A stretch of DNA of 64,000 nucleotides from Colius striatus (GCF_028858725.1 NC_084772.1:12345048-12409047), one strand, 5' to 3'. Positions 1 through 11,000 are shown, counted from the stretch's first letter. Numbers and translations: made by a program. Notes: generated from the letters alone by a model not told the origin.

Positions 1-309
1 CCCCTTCCAGGGACCTCTGCTTTGGGGTCAGCAGGCAGTGGCCAGCCCAGGACAGTGTGAAGAAGGCAACACACACTCACCCATCCACCCAAATAATAAA
101 ATAACATTGCAGCACAAGGGCATAGTCTCTGTCACCAGATAAGAAAGTTGTGTGATGGCAAAGATCTAAGTAATGCAATAAAAATAAAGTGTAGCTAGTA
201 TACACGGAAAGGCTTTCACATTACATGAGGCACAGCTTGGACAGACAGAGACTTGGAGAGGAGCTAAATGTCCTGGAATAAAGCAAAATACACTGGAAGT
301 TCATAGTAA
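1..309. other. Sequence beyond the CEBPA 3' end, no gene seen
   Basis: I see no coding exon here. The plus strand carries AATAAA-like hexamers near 177-188, but nothing on that strand suggests a gene ending here. The segment is simply the flank downstream of CEBPA. Confidence 0.5.
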
Positions 310-1192
310 ATACCCGCATCGATAGGTATTTATTCATTTGTGCTTCGCCACGTCGTGACATACAGTACAAGATACTGCTGCTCTTCCTTTTGATGGAGGG
401 AGCTCACCACACTCCCTGGCAAGCTGCTGCTCCATCAGTCCATCCATCGGTCCTGCAGCGGTGGTAGCCTCTGCCTGGCTCCCAGCCCAGGTGGGGGACA
501 GGGCTCAGCAGAAGTAGCCCAGCCAGGCTGGGACAGTCCTGGCAGCAGTCCGGCAGCTGCCCCACACCTCGGTGCTCCAAACAAGCATCCAGTGCTGCAT
601 GTCTCAGCCTCAGCCCTTCTTGCCATCCTCCCCGCAGATGCCCCTGCCTGCTGCACCGCAGCCCAGCCTGGGGAGGCCTGGCCAGGACTCCCAGAGGCCC
701 CGTCCCTCAAGCCTGAATGTCCCTCACGCTTTTTCCTCACGCCTTGCCTGGCTGGGGAGAACAGAAAGCCCTAGAGCTCCTACAGCCAGCTTTTAAGGCA
801 CATCTGGATTGCTATGCGTGCTTTATTACTATTATTATTATTGTTATTTACCCTGTGTAGACACGTGGGCTTTTTAATTTCTTCCTTCCCCTCGCCTTTC
901 TCCTTGTAAAACCCACCATGTTTTCAGCTTATTCGTGTGTCATCCCTAAGGCACAAACCTTTTAATACTACAGCTGCCTGGCTTTTTGTATTGGTCATTA
1001 CTTGTTAAAAAAACAGACAAACAAAACAAACCAAAACCAAAACAAAAAGCCCAACTCCCTCCCCCCCCACCCCACTCCCCCCGCCGAAACAATCTGTGAT
1101 TGCTGCGCTCCGGTACGTATAGTATCTGTAGGTGAGCGAGGGCGGCCCGGCGGCGGGCGCGGCGGCCCCGCGAGTCCCGGCGCGGCACGGCG
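310..1192 (-). other. CEBPA: CEBPA 3' untranslated region (predicted)
   Basis: This is the stretch downstream of the CEBPA stop codon on the gene's strand. Two AATAAA signals are visible on the minus strand: a proximal one at 822-827, beside an AAT-repeat tract, and a distal one at 329-334. Using the distal signal gives a 3'UTR of about 0.88 kb, a reasonable size for this gene family. The UTR also contains a G-rich run at 1057-1082 followed by a U/G-rich stretch at about 1004-1050. Which poly(A) site is used cannot be told from sequence alone. Confidence 0.6.
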
Positions 1193-2170
1193 TTAGGCGC
1201 AGCTGCCCATGGCCTTCACCAGCGAGCTCTCGGGCAGCTGCCTGAAGATGCCCCGCAGAGTCTCCAGCTCCCGGGTGAGCTGCTCCACCCGCTTGCGCAG
1301 CCGCTCGTTGTCGGTGGTGAGCTCCAGCACCTTCTGCTGAGTCTCCACGTTGCGCTGCTTGGCCTTGTCCCGGCTCTTGCGCACCGCGATGTTGTTGCGC
1401 TCCCGGCGCACCCGGTACTCGTTGCTGTTCTTGTCCACTGTCTTTTTCGATTTGCTCCGGTGGTCCGCGGGCATCATCTTGAGGGCGCCGGCGGCCGGCA
1501 GGCTGCCGGGGGGGTGCGGGTGGTGCGGGTGGTGCGGGCTGGGCACGGGCGTGGGGGGCGGCGTGGGGTGCCCGGGCTGGAGGTGCATGGTGGTCTGGGC
1601 GCAGTGGGCGATCTGGTACTGCAGGTGGGACGGGTGCTGCTGCGGAGCGTGGTGGGGATAGAGGGCCGAGAGGGCCGCCGACTTGACCTCCTCCTCCTCG
1701 CGGGGCTCCTGTTTAATCACCAGCGGCCGCAAGCCGGGCGCGGCGATGCGCTCGTAGAGAGGGTCGAGCTTGCCGTCCATGTAGCCGGCCACGCAGCCGA
1801 AGAGCGGCTGCTGGTGGTGCTGCTGTTGGTGCCCCGGCGCCGAGGCGGCGGCGCCGGCCCCATGCATGCTGTGGAAGTCGAAATCCCCGGCCAGGATGGC
1901 CTTGGCTTTCTCCTGCTGCTTGCTGTGCTGGAAGAGGTCGGCCAGGAACTCGTCGTTGAAAGCGGCGGGGTCGATGTAGGCGCTGATGTCGATGGAATTC
2001 TCGTTCTCGCAGATGTCGCCGAGCTCCGCGCTGCCCGGAGCAGGTGCTGCCGCCGAGGAAGCCTCTCTGTAGCTGTAGGCGCTGCCGGGCAGGGGAGTCT
2101 GGAGCTGGTGGTGCTGGCCGCTGCTCATCGGGGGCCGGGAATCGACCTCGTAGAAGTTGGCTTGCTCCAT
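1193..2170 (-). CDS. CEBPA: CCAAT/enhancer-binding protein alpha (C/EBP-alpha)
   Basis: Intronless 325-residue bZIP transcription factor that acts in the nucleus, binds CCAAT/ATTGCGCAAT-type sites as a dimer, and drives myeloid, hepatic and adipocyte differentiation. Residues about 60-90 are the conserved transactivation elements ([20 protein letters not shown], then [12 protein letters not shown]). Residues 151-156 hold the VIKQEP sumoylation motif, with acceptor K153. Residues 201-212 hold the TPPPTP phosphodegron-like motif (T203 and T207). The basic region spans about 246-273 ([20 protein letters not shown]), and the zipper leucines are L284, L291, L298 and L305. Length is close to the roughly 324 residues I recall for chicken. 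The start at 2170 is the family's p42 start; M102 corresponds to the p30 start. Compared with mammals, the Gly/Pro-rich linkers are shorter and a His/Pro run lies at 211-221. The stop is TAA at 1193-1195. Confidence 0.98.
   Translation of the reverse strand: MEQANFYEVDSRPPMSSGQHHQLQTPLPGSAYSYREASSAAAPAPGSAELGDICENENSIDISAYIDPAAFNDEFLADLFQHSKQQEKAKAILAGDFDFHSMHGAGAAASAPGHQQQHHQQPLFGCVAGYMDGKLDPLYERIAAPGLRPLVIKQEPREEEEVKSAALSALYPHHAPQQHPSHLQYQIAHCAQTTMHLQPGHPTPPPTPVPSPHHPHHPHPPGSLPAAGALKMMPADHRSKSKKTVDKNSNEYRVRRERNNIAVRKSRDKAKQRNVETQQKVLELTTDNERLRKRVEQLTRELETLRGIFRQLPESSLVKAMGSCA
1865..1867 (-). promoter_or_regulatory. CEBPA: Internal AUG of CEBPA, probable p30 start
   Basis: This is the codon for M102. 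In mammals, leaky scanning or reinitiation after the uORF gives the p30 isoform, which lacks the N-terminal activation domain, from an internal Met at the equivalent position after the KAKA segment. Here the context has A at -3 and C at +4. The next in-frame Met is M131, so either could be used. A start at M102 would give 224 residues. The assignment is by position relative to the human protein. Confidence 0.6.
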
Positions 2171-2177
2171 GAAGCAC

Positions 2178-2195
2178 CTACAGTCTGCCGGGCAT
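2178..2195 (-). promoter_or_regulatory. CEBPA: Conserved upstream ORF of CEBPA (five codons)
   Basis: A minimal upstream ORF reads MPGRL followed by TAG. It is out of frame with the main ORF and ends exactly 7 nt before the p42 ATG. Mammalian CEBPA has a five-codon uORF with the same start (MPG) and the same 7-nt spacing, where it sets the ratio of p42 to p30. The uORF AUG has A at -3 and C at +4; the p42 AUG has T at -3 and G at +4. Conservation of both length and spacing makes the function very likely. Confidence 0.93.
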
Positions 2196-2215
2196 GGTGA
2201 AGGGCTCCTGCAATC

Positions 2216-2218
2216 CAG
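2216..2218 (-). promoter_or_regulatory. CEBPA: In-frame CUG, candidate start of extended C/EBP-alpha
   Basis: A CTG codon lies in frame with p42 and 16 codons upstream of its ATG, with no stop between. Its context is AACCTGG, with A at -3 and G at +4, which is favourable for non-AUG initiation. Mammals make an extended, nucleolar C/EBP-alpha from a non-AUG codon, with a basic N-terminal extension. The extension frame here is also basic and Cys-rich. An in-frame TAG further upstream limits the open frame to about 27 codons. Confidence 0.45.
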
Positions 2219-2441
2219 GTTTCGGACGAGGCGGCGGCGGCAGCGACGGCGGCGGCTCTACCAAGCCCGCGGCACACCGGCAGTCCGCGGCGATCGGCAC
2301 CGCGGCAGTGTGCTGCGCGGCACGGCACGGCTCGGCACGGTGCGGTGCGCCCGGAGCCCGTCCCCCGGTCCGGCCCAGCCCGCCCGGCCCGCGCTGCCTG
2401 CCTGCCCCGTTGCTAGTGGGTCGCCGCGGCCCCGCGTGCCG

Positions 2442-2487
2442 TATATATACACGCCCGCAGCGGCACCGGGGATCGCCCTCTAGTGTC
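2442..2487 (-). promoter_or_regulatory. CEBPA: CEBPA core promoter: TATA element and CTCF-like motif
   Basis: TATATATA at 2442-2449 is the only TATA-like run in this GC-rich block and is correctly placed upstream of the CEBPA leader. Just upstream on the minus strand, 2474-2487 reads GACACTAGAGGGCG, close to the CTCF core (CCACYAGRGGGCGC). Mammalian CEBPA promoters are also TATA-containing inside a CpG island. Binding by CTCF is an inference from the motif. Confidence 0.6.
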
Positions 2488-2675
2488 CAACCTTTGACCA
2501 CTGTGCAGCCGGGTCTTAGCGCCCCGCCGCCGCCCGCCCGCCCTCCCGCGAGACCCGCCGCGGGGAGGGAGCGGAGCGAGGAGAACGGCCCGCGCAGCCC
2601 CAGCCTCCCGCCGCCGCAGCTTCGGGCTCGGCGGGTGCAGGGTGCTGGGCTACGCCTGCAGAGGAGCCTCCGCGC

Positions 2676-2682
2676 TGATAAG
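2676..2682 (+). promoter_or_regulatory. GATA-factor consensus upstream of CEBPA
   Basis: TGATAAG matches WGATAR perfectly and lies about 230 nt upstream of the TATA element inside the CpG island. Short motifs are common by chance, so this is only a candidate. Confidence 0.25.
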
Positions 2683-5600
2683 AGAGGCCCGGGGAAACGG
2701 CGCCGGGGACTTTGCGCCCTCCCGGCCGGGGCCGCTCGGCGGGGCAGAGCGGCCAAAGGCGGCTGGTATATTTCCACCGCCCGCTCACACCCCCTGCGCC
2801 GAGCGCTCCGACCGGCCCGCGACTACCGAGAGAGTCTCAAAGTTCACTGTCGCCCGCGCGTACTTGCAAATATTTGGCCAGTCGGGAATATTCGCCCCGC
2901 CGTGCTTGTCTGCGGGACCCGAGGCGCTGCTTCACCGGCGGTGGCTACCTGCCGGCAGCGCCCCGGCGCCGGGCGGGCTCGGAGCTGGAGAGAGGGGAGG
3001 GCTGCGCAGCATCCCACCGCGGCCCGGCTTCACCGGCAGGACCCGCGGGGCCCGGCCCGGAGCGGCGCTAGGACCCGAACGGGGAGGACGCCCGGCGGGG
3101 CAGGGGCGGAGACCTCGGGGGGCAGCGGGGGCTCCGCTGGCTCCGCTCTGCGCGGCGGTGACCGGCCGAGGGCCGCCCTGCCTTCCGCGGCGCCTACTGC
3201 CGGTCAGTCAAGCCCGGAGGAGCTGCCCTCCTGGGACGGGACAGCCCGAGCCGGGCCAGCGGTGCTGTGCGCTCCCGGCGCCGGCAGCCGCCGGGCTTTC
3301 GCCGTACTCAGGCAGGGTGGGATGAACGCGCGGGTCTCTGCCCTTGCACGAACCAGGCAGGTAAATTTAATTACAGCTTTCCCCAAATGCGCACAGTGTG
3401 TTGAGCCGAGTCGGGCCCCGCTCCCGCAGCAGCAGCCAGGTAACCCGGGCGTGTGCCCGGCCCCGCGGCGCAGCCGCCCTGGAGACGCGGTCTGCTTGCT
3501 CGGCCTCCGCTTCCTGCCGCCTTGGAGAAGATCGATGTTGCCGCACGACTCAGCCACCGCGACTGCTCTCGCTGGGCAGCAGGGTATGTTCCTGCAGCAG
3601 CTCCTGTGCAAAGTCACCGCCTTCTGAGGAGCCCCCGCTTGCAGCTTCAGCTCGGGAGGGGTGAAGATGCACATAATTTCCTCCTGCTGCGATCCCTCAC
3701 AGTGTGCATGTTTATCTGTCCCCCTTTGCACACCTCCCAGGTGCTCCTTGGGAAGCCCCATGGACATTTTGCACTACTGATCCAGAAGCTCCCTTTGAAG
3801 GTGGCATAGAGAAAGGACGACCATTGGTGCAGGTGCAGGCTACAAGAAGATTTGCAGAGAAGGATTCCAACTGCAATGGCTGGAGAAAAAAAAATGTTCT
3901 CAGTTCTGGATGTTCTAGTAAAACAGAAACTTGTGAACAGTAAATTCCTTGCTCAGAAAGGGTTTGGCAGATTAATTGCAAATAAAAATAATTGACAAAA
4001 TCTTAAAGAGGAAGCAGAATTACAATATACCAGGACGCCAGGTTCTTGTATCACAAGGTGCACAGTCACATCTGTGTCAGGAGCAAAAGCAAGGCCAGCA
4101 GAGTCACTTGGCTTTTTCACTCTGGTACCCTCTCAGGAGAATGGTTTCTGTAATTATAGCAGGGAAACATATTAATTTACAGAGTACAGAATATACTTTT
4201 CACTTTTCACTATATACAGGAACAAAAAAATCAAATTCTATACAGTGTTTTCTCCAAGTACAGGTGTTTGCTTTAGGGCAGCTGCAGTGCCTTGCAGGAG
4301 TGCCTCGGTGGCCCACCGGGAGCCAGAGGGCTGGCTGAGCAACCAAAACACTGGTAAGAACCCTAAACAAAGTCATGATACAGAGGAAAAGCCCCAAGTT
4401 CGTGACAGGAGTGAGTTTCAGATACTGCTGAGTAGAAAGCAAAATGTCTGTGACTACCTGGCTGACCAAATTCTGTGTGTTCTACTCAAGTGAGCCCATT
4501 CCCAGAAAAGGGACAAGCCCTGAGCTGGACTTGTTGCCTGATGAGAGAAGTATCGTGCAGAATGGTAGCTGGTGAGCAGTTTATAGTCAGAGCTTTCGAA
4601 AGGCCTTCTGACTCTGAAGTCAGCAGAAACAGGAATAGGCTGTGGACATTTAAAAGAAAAGGTCAGTGCTGCATGAAACAGCAGAAGCACATAACTTTGT
4701 CATTTAACAACAATACCTCTGCCTCTGCAGTCTTAAAATGCTCTCACGTTTTATAATCTTTCTGAAATTAAGGCCTAACCACATATTAAAAGAAATTCAA
4801 AGTAAATCAGAAAGTTTAGGATCAGATTCCATTCCTAATTACTGTAATTAACCAACAAGTCCCCACAATTTAAGGACCGGTTTGCTCAGTATTTTTTTTT
4901 TACATAGACCCCTTTTATCTAAGTTAAAAACTTTAAACTAATGTGTTTTTTACATGAAAATTCCTGTTCAAATTGGTTTAATATGGTATAAATTGAGGTT
5001 CTCAGACTCACACGAGATGATTCTTTGTCTTTTTCATATTTCACTATCTTAGAAGGCAAATAAAATGTTTAGAAGCTGGTTATTCCACACACCACACAAA
5101 TGCCTATTTCCACATTCCTATCGACAGTGACTGATACCAAATATTTCAAATCTTATGTGAAGAGAAAACTTTTGTCCTCGTTGCTTCACTTGGATGCATC
5201 GGGGAGTTAATTTAACTAAAAGAGGAAGGATATGTGTGTATACTGTGGATCCCTGAAGCAGCACTGTCAACTCTTGAGGGTGCTATTCTTCCACCTCAAA
5301 GCAGATCTTGCTGTCTGGAAGCTTGGGAGGGCGGGAGAAGAGCTCCACAATTCAAAACAGCACCAGAAGTCATTTATACAAAGTCAGCTGTACCGGTTTC
5401 TGCTAGTAGGGAAGCAAACTGAACAGAAAAACACAATCAAGGAGGAATGTGACTATCTATCTGCTTTATTTAAATGAATTTTGTGGCTGCTAGGAATTTT
5501 TAATTGGAGTGGAATACTGAAGTCTCTTCATTGCACCTGGCCTTGGCACTGGTGCGGTTCACAGGCCTTTGACTGCCACAGGCTGCACACCAGGTTACCT

Positions 5601-6416
5601 GGCTACAGGACCCAGGCTGGCTCTATAGGCTGCGTGGGCAGCACAGCGCTCTGCTCTCTGATTCAGCAGCACAGAACACAGCATGTGGCAGCCCTGTTAA
5701 GAATCTGAGTGCTATTACACATTTATTTTACTACCTTGTTAAACTAGAACATTTCAGTGCTACTGACAAGGTTACTGAATGGCCTGTCTGCACGCAAAAC
5801 TTCTTGGGGTGACTGCCAGCATGGCCCAACCTCTCTTCTCTCTCCCACCTGCAAAAGCAGTAGGTGCAAAGGAGGCTGATTTGGCTAGGGCAGAGATGGG
5901 CACTGTGGAAAGGAGAGTATGGCTGTCCTGAGGGCAACAAGGGGACATTATCTTTAGCTGGATGTAGTGCTGTGCTCCGAGCGCACCTGGGGAGTAGGCA
6001 GGGATGGAGCAGCAGTAGTTTCCTATGCAAATAAAAAGCTGGCAATCTACCGTCTTACTTGTGGTGTATGAAACACAAACTTCTCCCCTCTCCTGTTTTC
6101 TGCCCCAGGGATGGGAAACATGATACTGCACATGAAAGCTGCCACACATGACAATTTTCAAAGGAAAAAGCTTTATGTGCCAAAGCCTTGGAGGCCAGTA
6201 GATCAGCATGCAGCATGGCATGACAAGTCAACCAGGACCTTCCCTTCAGCTGGGGAAGGCAACTGGTGACAGATCACCATTTTTGATGTTCAGGTTGCTC
6301 CAACGACAGATGATTGGATTACTTATCATTACTGCTTTTCTCCTTTGGAGAAACACTATTTACAACTCCAAGGTGAGCCAACTCAAATCCATGGTATCTT
6401 CCTCTTCCTTTCTTGT

Positions 6417-6470
6417 ATCATTCCCCTCATGTTTTATCATTCCCCTCATGTTTTATCATTCCCTTCATCT
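6417..6470. repeat. Short tandem repeat, 19-nt unit, nearly three copies
   Basis: Two identical copies of a pyrimidine-rich 19-nt unit at 6417-6435 and 6436-6454 are followed by a partial, slightly diverged third copy to 6470. This looks like simple local duplication. Confidence 0.9.
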
Positions 6471-7170
6471 TCAGGGTCTCTGTGACCATGTCCTTCACCT
6501 TTGCTGTCCTAGTCCTCTATTGACTCCTGTCTCCTTTCCTGAGAGCATAGTCCTTTGCAGTTACTAAGGTAGCTGACTGCGAGCATCTTTTCACTTCCAT
6601 TTGCCTAATTACTGCACGTGTCCATTTAAATGGCACTCACAACCCAATCTGTTTCCAGCTTGTCACCTGTAATCATGTACAGTCAGTCTCTGAAGTTGTA
6701 AGTGGTTTATCTGTTCACAGTTTTTGATTACATACATGGCTCCTTGCTTACAGTTAGGACAAGTATCACTGACCAAATTCATGGTGCCCAGAATATTCCA
6801 AATGCTTTTCAGAGACAGGATTAAGTTTTGTTCCAAAGAACTTAGAGTTGAAATATCACCAAAACAAACAAAAAAGTGATAGTATTGCTCCTCAGTTCTC
6901 ACTGTACTGTTTTCTTCTGCAGGATTAGGGCATCATCTTTGCCTTAAGACTTCCCTGAATGTGTACAGATCTACTGGTATACATCAGTTACGCCTTTGCT
7001 CAATATTTGGCCTATCTATAGATCATCCATTCTCTCTCTAGTCTTTTACCTCAGGCTAAACAGTAACTTCCCTTCTTTCACATCTGAATTTACTTTCCAA
7101 TCTTCTGTCCACCTTAGGAACTCCAGTGGTTTCTCTCAACATGAATAGCTCATGATCTTTAATTCATTCA

Positions 7171-7315
7171 TGGTTACATCTCCCTGAGAGGTGGAACACT
7201 GTTGTCACTCTATTTCACAGCTAGAGAGCTGGGAGATGGAATGACTTGCCAAGGCCACACAAGAAGTAAGTAGCAAATCTGAGAATTTAATCTATGTCCT
7301 GAACTCATATCATGA
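7171..7315 (-). repeat. Ancient MIR-like SINE relic
   Basis: The segment contains the run of signals typical of a reverse-oriented MIR element: a TTTCACAG-like block, then GACTTGCCAAGGCCACACAAG, then AGTAAGTAGCAAATCTGAGAATTTAATC. The match to the MIR core is recognisable but decayed. MIR-type SINEs are common in mammals and survive as sparse relics in birds. Confidence 0.6.
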
Positions 7316-8010
7316 CCAATGAGCACGCAAAAGTTTGACTACTGCTTCCCTACAAACAAACCACTATTTGTCAGACACTTCCTGCTATTTTGATTTTTTT
7401 TTAAATGGAAAATTTAAATTAATTTTTATCTTCAAATGAATTTCTTTCTGAACTGCCAAGAAAATGTCACTCTTGACTGACATTGATCTGTGTAGGAACT
7501 GGTGCAGACCCTCAGCTGGCATAGAAATTATGCAGCAGAATAGTAATAGGGTAGTTAGCATACTCAAACCCAGTTCCCAACTCTGTTTTTAGTGGCACAG
7601 TGTTGTCAAAGTACTCTCTGAAGATTATGACTTGTAGAATATGGCTGTCTACTTTTCATGTCATCATCCAAGATATAATCCAAAACCAGAGATTTCATCT
7701 CCTTGTAAATCCAGAAACCTGGAACATAGCTTGAATGGGTGTTTGCAGGTGACACCAACTTCAGACATTTAATTTAGATGCTCTCAAAGTGCCCACACGA
7801 GCTATGCAGGGAACTTAGACTCACACATGGCACAGTCCTGAACTGTACCTAAAACTAGGTACCAAAATAGCAGGGTCTTGATAGTCTTGTCATGCATGTG
7901 GACTGCACAGCTGGGTTAGCATCACTTCTTAACAAAATCCTGCTGGTTAGAGCAATAGCATCTCCTCACTTGTGTGAGTAAATTCACTGATTATTAAAGT
8001 GAATTATGAT

Positions 8011-8056
8011 GTGTATTATGATGTCAGCTCCCAAAGTGTATTATGATGTCAGCTCC
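8011..8056. repeat. Tandem duplication, 25-nt period
   Basis: A 21-nt block (starting GTGTATTATGATGTC) occurs at 8011-8031 and again at 8036-8056 without a mismatch, separated by 4 nt. This indicates a recent small duplication. Confidence 0.9.
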
Positions 8057-11000
8057 TCCTAAAAATAGTCATTCGTAAGGCTGAACACATGAATTGGTAA
8101 CTGTTCCAGAGCACACCTATGCCAACACTGCAATCTAACACTGAATTCCACAAGAAGAAAATAGCCTTGTTTGTCTGTTATACATGTGTTCTGAATTTGC
8201 ATTAATCCTTTGAAAATATTCTTGTAGTCATCCTGTAACATTATTCATGGTTCTTTTTATGCAAAAGGTAGTTTATTCAGGTAAGCATAACTTTGGCAAT
8301 GTGTAGGAGATCATGTGTAGCCAATCCCAAATCACCCACTTTTCAGAAGGTACATTTACAAAGATGGGCTAATACATTTTGAGAAGGATACTTAAACAAT
8401 TTAAAACATTAAACAGTGAACTTGGCCACTGACTTAGATGTTACCTTTTGATGGATATGAGAGTCTCATGCTGCCATTCCACAGATGAACACAGTGCTGA
8501 AACCATGGCAGACTTCAGCAGGATGAGAGCTGCACAAGGCCTCTCAGAGAACTCAAGGACCTGGTGAGCTTTTAACACTTCTTTTACATTGAAGCTGCTG
8601 TGTGATTCCCAAGTCAGACAATGGGATAGCCCCACTTCCCAGTAGCTCATAGTTTTTGATTCCTAGCCTACAAATATTCAATGCTCAAATTAGCTATGAA
8701 ATTATGGAAATATGAAGAGAATACACCTTTGGTGTAACCCTTCTTTTATTAGTGTCATAAAGCGTTTGGCTTCAGTGGCAGAAAGGTTTGGGGCTACGCT
8801 TGACTCACACTTAAAAATGCCAGGTTTCATAAGTATTGACTCCATACTAATAGGAAGCACTTTTACTGCTCAGTGCAAATGCCATCTTATATCTGAAAAT
8901 TTGACCTTGCTGTTGAGATAAACGCAGCTTTCTTTAATTATCCTACTGCCAGCCATGGGATTACTGGTGTGAGTAATGTAAGCAGGAGCTGGCCTACTAA
9001 ATGAAAAATGTCAAAGGCAGCAAGAAGGAAGAGAGTCACAAGGAAGCTCTGCAAAGTTCTTAGAGTTACTCAGTGACATCACCAACGAAACCAAACCACG
9101 ATCAAAGCAACCACCAGCCCTGAGGAACACCAGACACATGGAGGAAGGAAGCAAGTCAGAGGCGGTCGCAGCTTGTGAATGATCCCAGTTCTGTTATCAG
9201 TTTCAAGCTAATATTAGTGACACTTCTGGCATCAGAATTTCCCTGACTCCCAAGAATAACCACTGTACAAAGATGGGACCTGAGAGGCAGTTCACACTTC
9301 TAAGCTGGCATACAGTCTGAAGTTCCCACCTGCAGCATGTTGATCCTGCCACAGAATGATTTCACCTCAGGAGTGACCATGCATCAGGCTGATGGCGCAC
9401 TACTGGCTCTCCTGCAACCACTGGCAGGTGACGTGAGATACGGCCCTTTGCTCCCTGCGGAGATTCCAAAGGTCACTCAAAAACATCCAGAGAGGGGACC
9501 TGGAACTCCTGTCTGCTGATATAACACCTATTCTGCCTTCTAAGCCTTAATAGAGAGAGAAGTTGCACACAGTAACATGCAGCATGCCAGTCCTGTTTGT
9601 AAAAATAAGGAGACCTTACTCATCACTGCATGAGTTCCATGAGACCATCATGTTACCCTTTTTCTGTTCAAATGGGAATCTTAGGCTTTCATGAAAACAA
9701 GTCTTAAGATTAAATGCAATAAGAGTTAATCACAAACCAGGTGAGTCTAATGATCAATAGGTTTTTCCTGAAAGGATCACAGTCCTATAAAAATCTTGAA
9801 ACTCAAGTTGAGAGGTTACAAGACCCTTCAAAGATTTAGAGGAAAACGGGACCTTGAATTATGCTTGAAACAAATAATTCCTCCTGCTTAGTTTTTAAAG
9901 GCAGTTGACAGCTGAGCTACAGGGTGCTTTAAATAAATATTATCAGAGATTATATTAATAAAATCAGAAGACTTCTTTTGATGGAAGCCATCATCTTTTT
10001 CATTCATTTTATGGAAGCATTAAAAGCATACTTTGTTTGCAATAATTTTTCAGAAAGTAAAAAGCCCATGACAGTGCTAGGCTGTTTGCAAGATGTTTTG
10101 GTACCTAAATCCTCCCAAAGCAATGCTGAAAAGGCATTGCCCATCAGCTAGGAGGTAGCAACAATTGCATGTGACTTACGTGGCCAGATAGTTAATAGCA
10201 GAGCTAAGTATAATCAAAGCTAATCATTCAGCAAGAGCCCAGGGCTCAGAGGTTTCTAATTCCAAACAAAAAGCCCTTGCAAACTACTTGTGTTTCTAAG
10301 TAAAAAATGAACCAGCTATGAACTAGGATCCTATGCTGTAAAAATATATCTTTTTTTCCCCTTCTACTGCTGTAACTAAAGATAGGAAATGGACATAAGT
10401 TTTCGGAGTCGAAAATCTTCACTTTGAATAATTTTTTCAGGCCTAAAAATTTTATGCAAATTACAGGTAATGTATTGATATGATCATAAATCCTATTTTC
10501 CTTAACAAACCTCAACATTCTATTAATAGGGAATATAAGCCATACAAACTGTTCTCATTTAAGACATAAAGGTAGTAAATACAACACAAAGTGAAATTTA
10601 ACACAGTAAAGTAAAATTTAATTTTAGAAAAATAACTCTCATATTCTTTAAAGGCAGGCAAAAATGCCATGTTGTTAATTACACCAGTTGCATCATTCTC
10701 AAAAGAAGTCATGCAACATGCTTTAGAGTGCTACAGTACTGGATTTTATTTTACTAAAATACATTCTTTAAAAGGAAAGAAGGTGATTTAAAAACCTGCA
10801 TGCCACAGAACCCGTAGTATGGGGAAGATGACGCTGTGATGGTTGTCTGCTGTGTGACACTCGGTTGCCAAAAGAGAAGAGTGTAACTCAGCACAGAAGC
10901 CTGTTGCTCCCTGCCAGAGAAACAATTGCTGACATTTAACAGAGCCAACTCAGCCAGTATTTGGGTTGGGTCAGGCAGTACAGCCAGTAGTGGGTCAGTA

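Larger units (their letters stand above)
2171..2415 (-). other. CEBPA: CEBPA 5' untranslated region (predicted)
   Basis: This GC-rich leader is inferred to start about 30 nt downstream of the TATA element at 2442-2449. It contains the five-codon uORF and the in-frame CUG. At about 245 nt it would be longer than the human leader. The transcription start is a prediction from the TATA position only. Confidence 0.5.
1100..3560. other. CpG island covering CEBPA and its upstream region
   Basis: The base composition shifts abruptly to GC-rich, CpG-dense sequence across the CEBPA coding exon, leader and about 1.1 kb upstream, then returns to AT-rich sequence after about 3600. The high GC content creates long open frames on both strands that are not genes. 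Potential splice donors on the plus strand at 3361 (GGCAG then GTAAAT) and 3440 (CCAG then GTAACC) would suit a divergent non-coding transcript like human CEBPA-DT, but there is no direct support for one. Confidence 0.9.

Noticed and set aside
177-188. Plus-strand AATAAA hexamers at the left edge
   Set aside because: No plus-strand gene is visible leading up to them; they are probably chance hexamers in A-rich sequence.
1460-2200. 246-codon frame antisense to CEBPA
   Set aside because: A mirror of the CEBPA coding sequence with GC-biased composition; it matches no known protein.
2194-3627. 477-codon open frame on the plus strand upstream of CEBPA
   Set aside because: It lies wholly within a CpG island, where stop codons are rare. 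The product is Arg/Pro/Ala/Gly-rich without any domain, and several other frames are open over the same bases.
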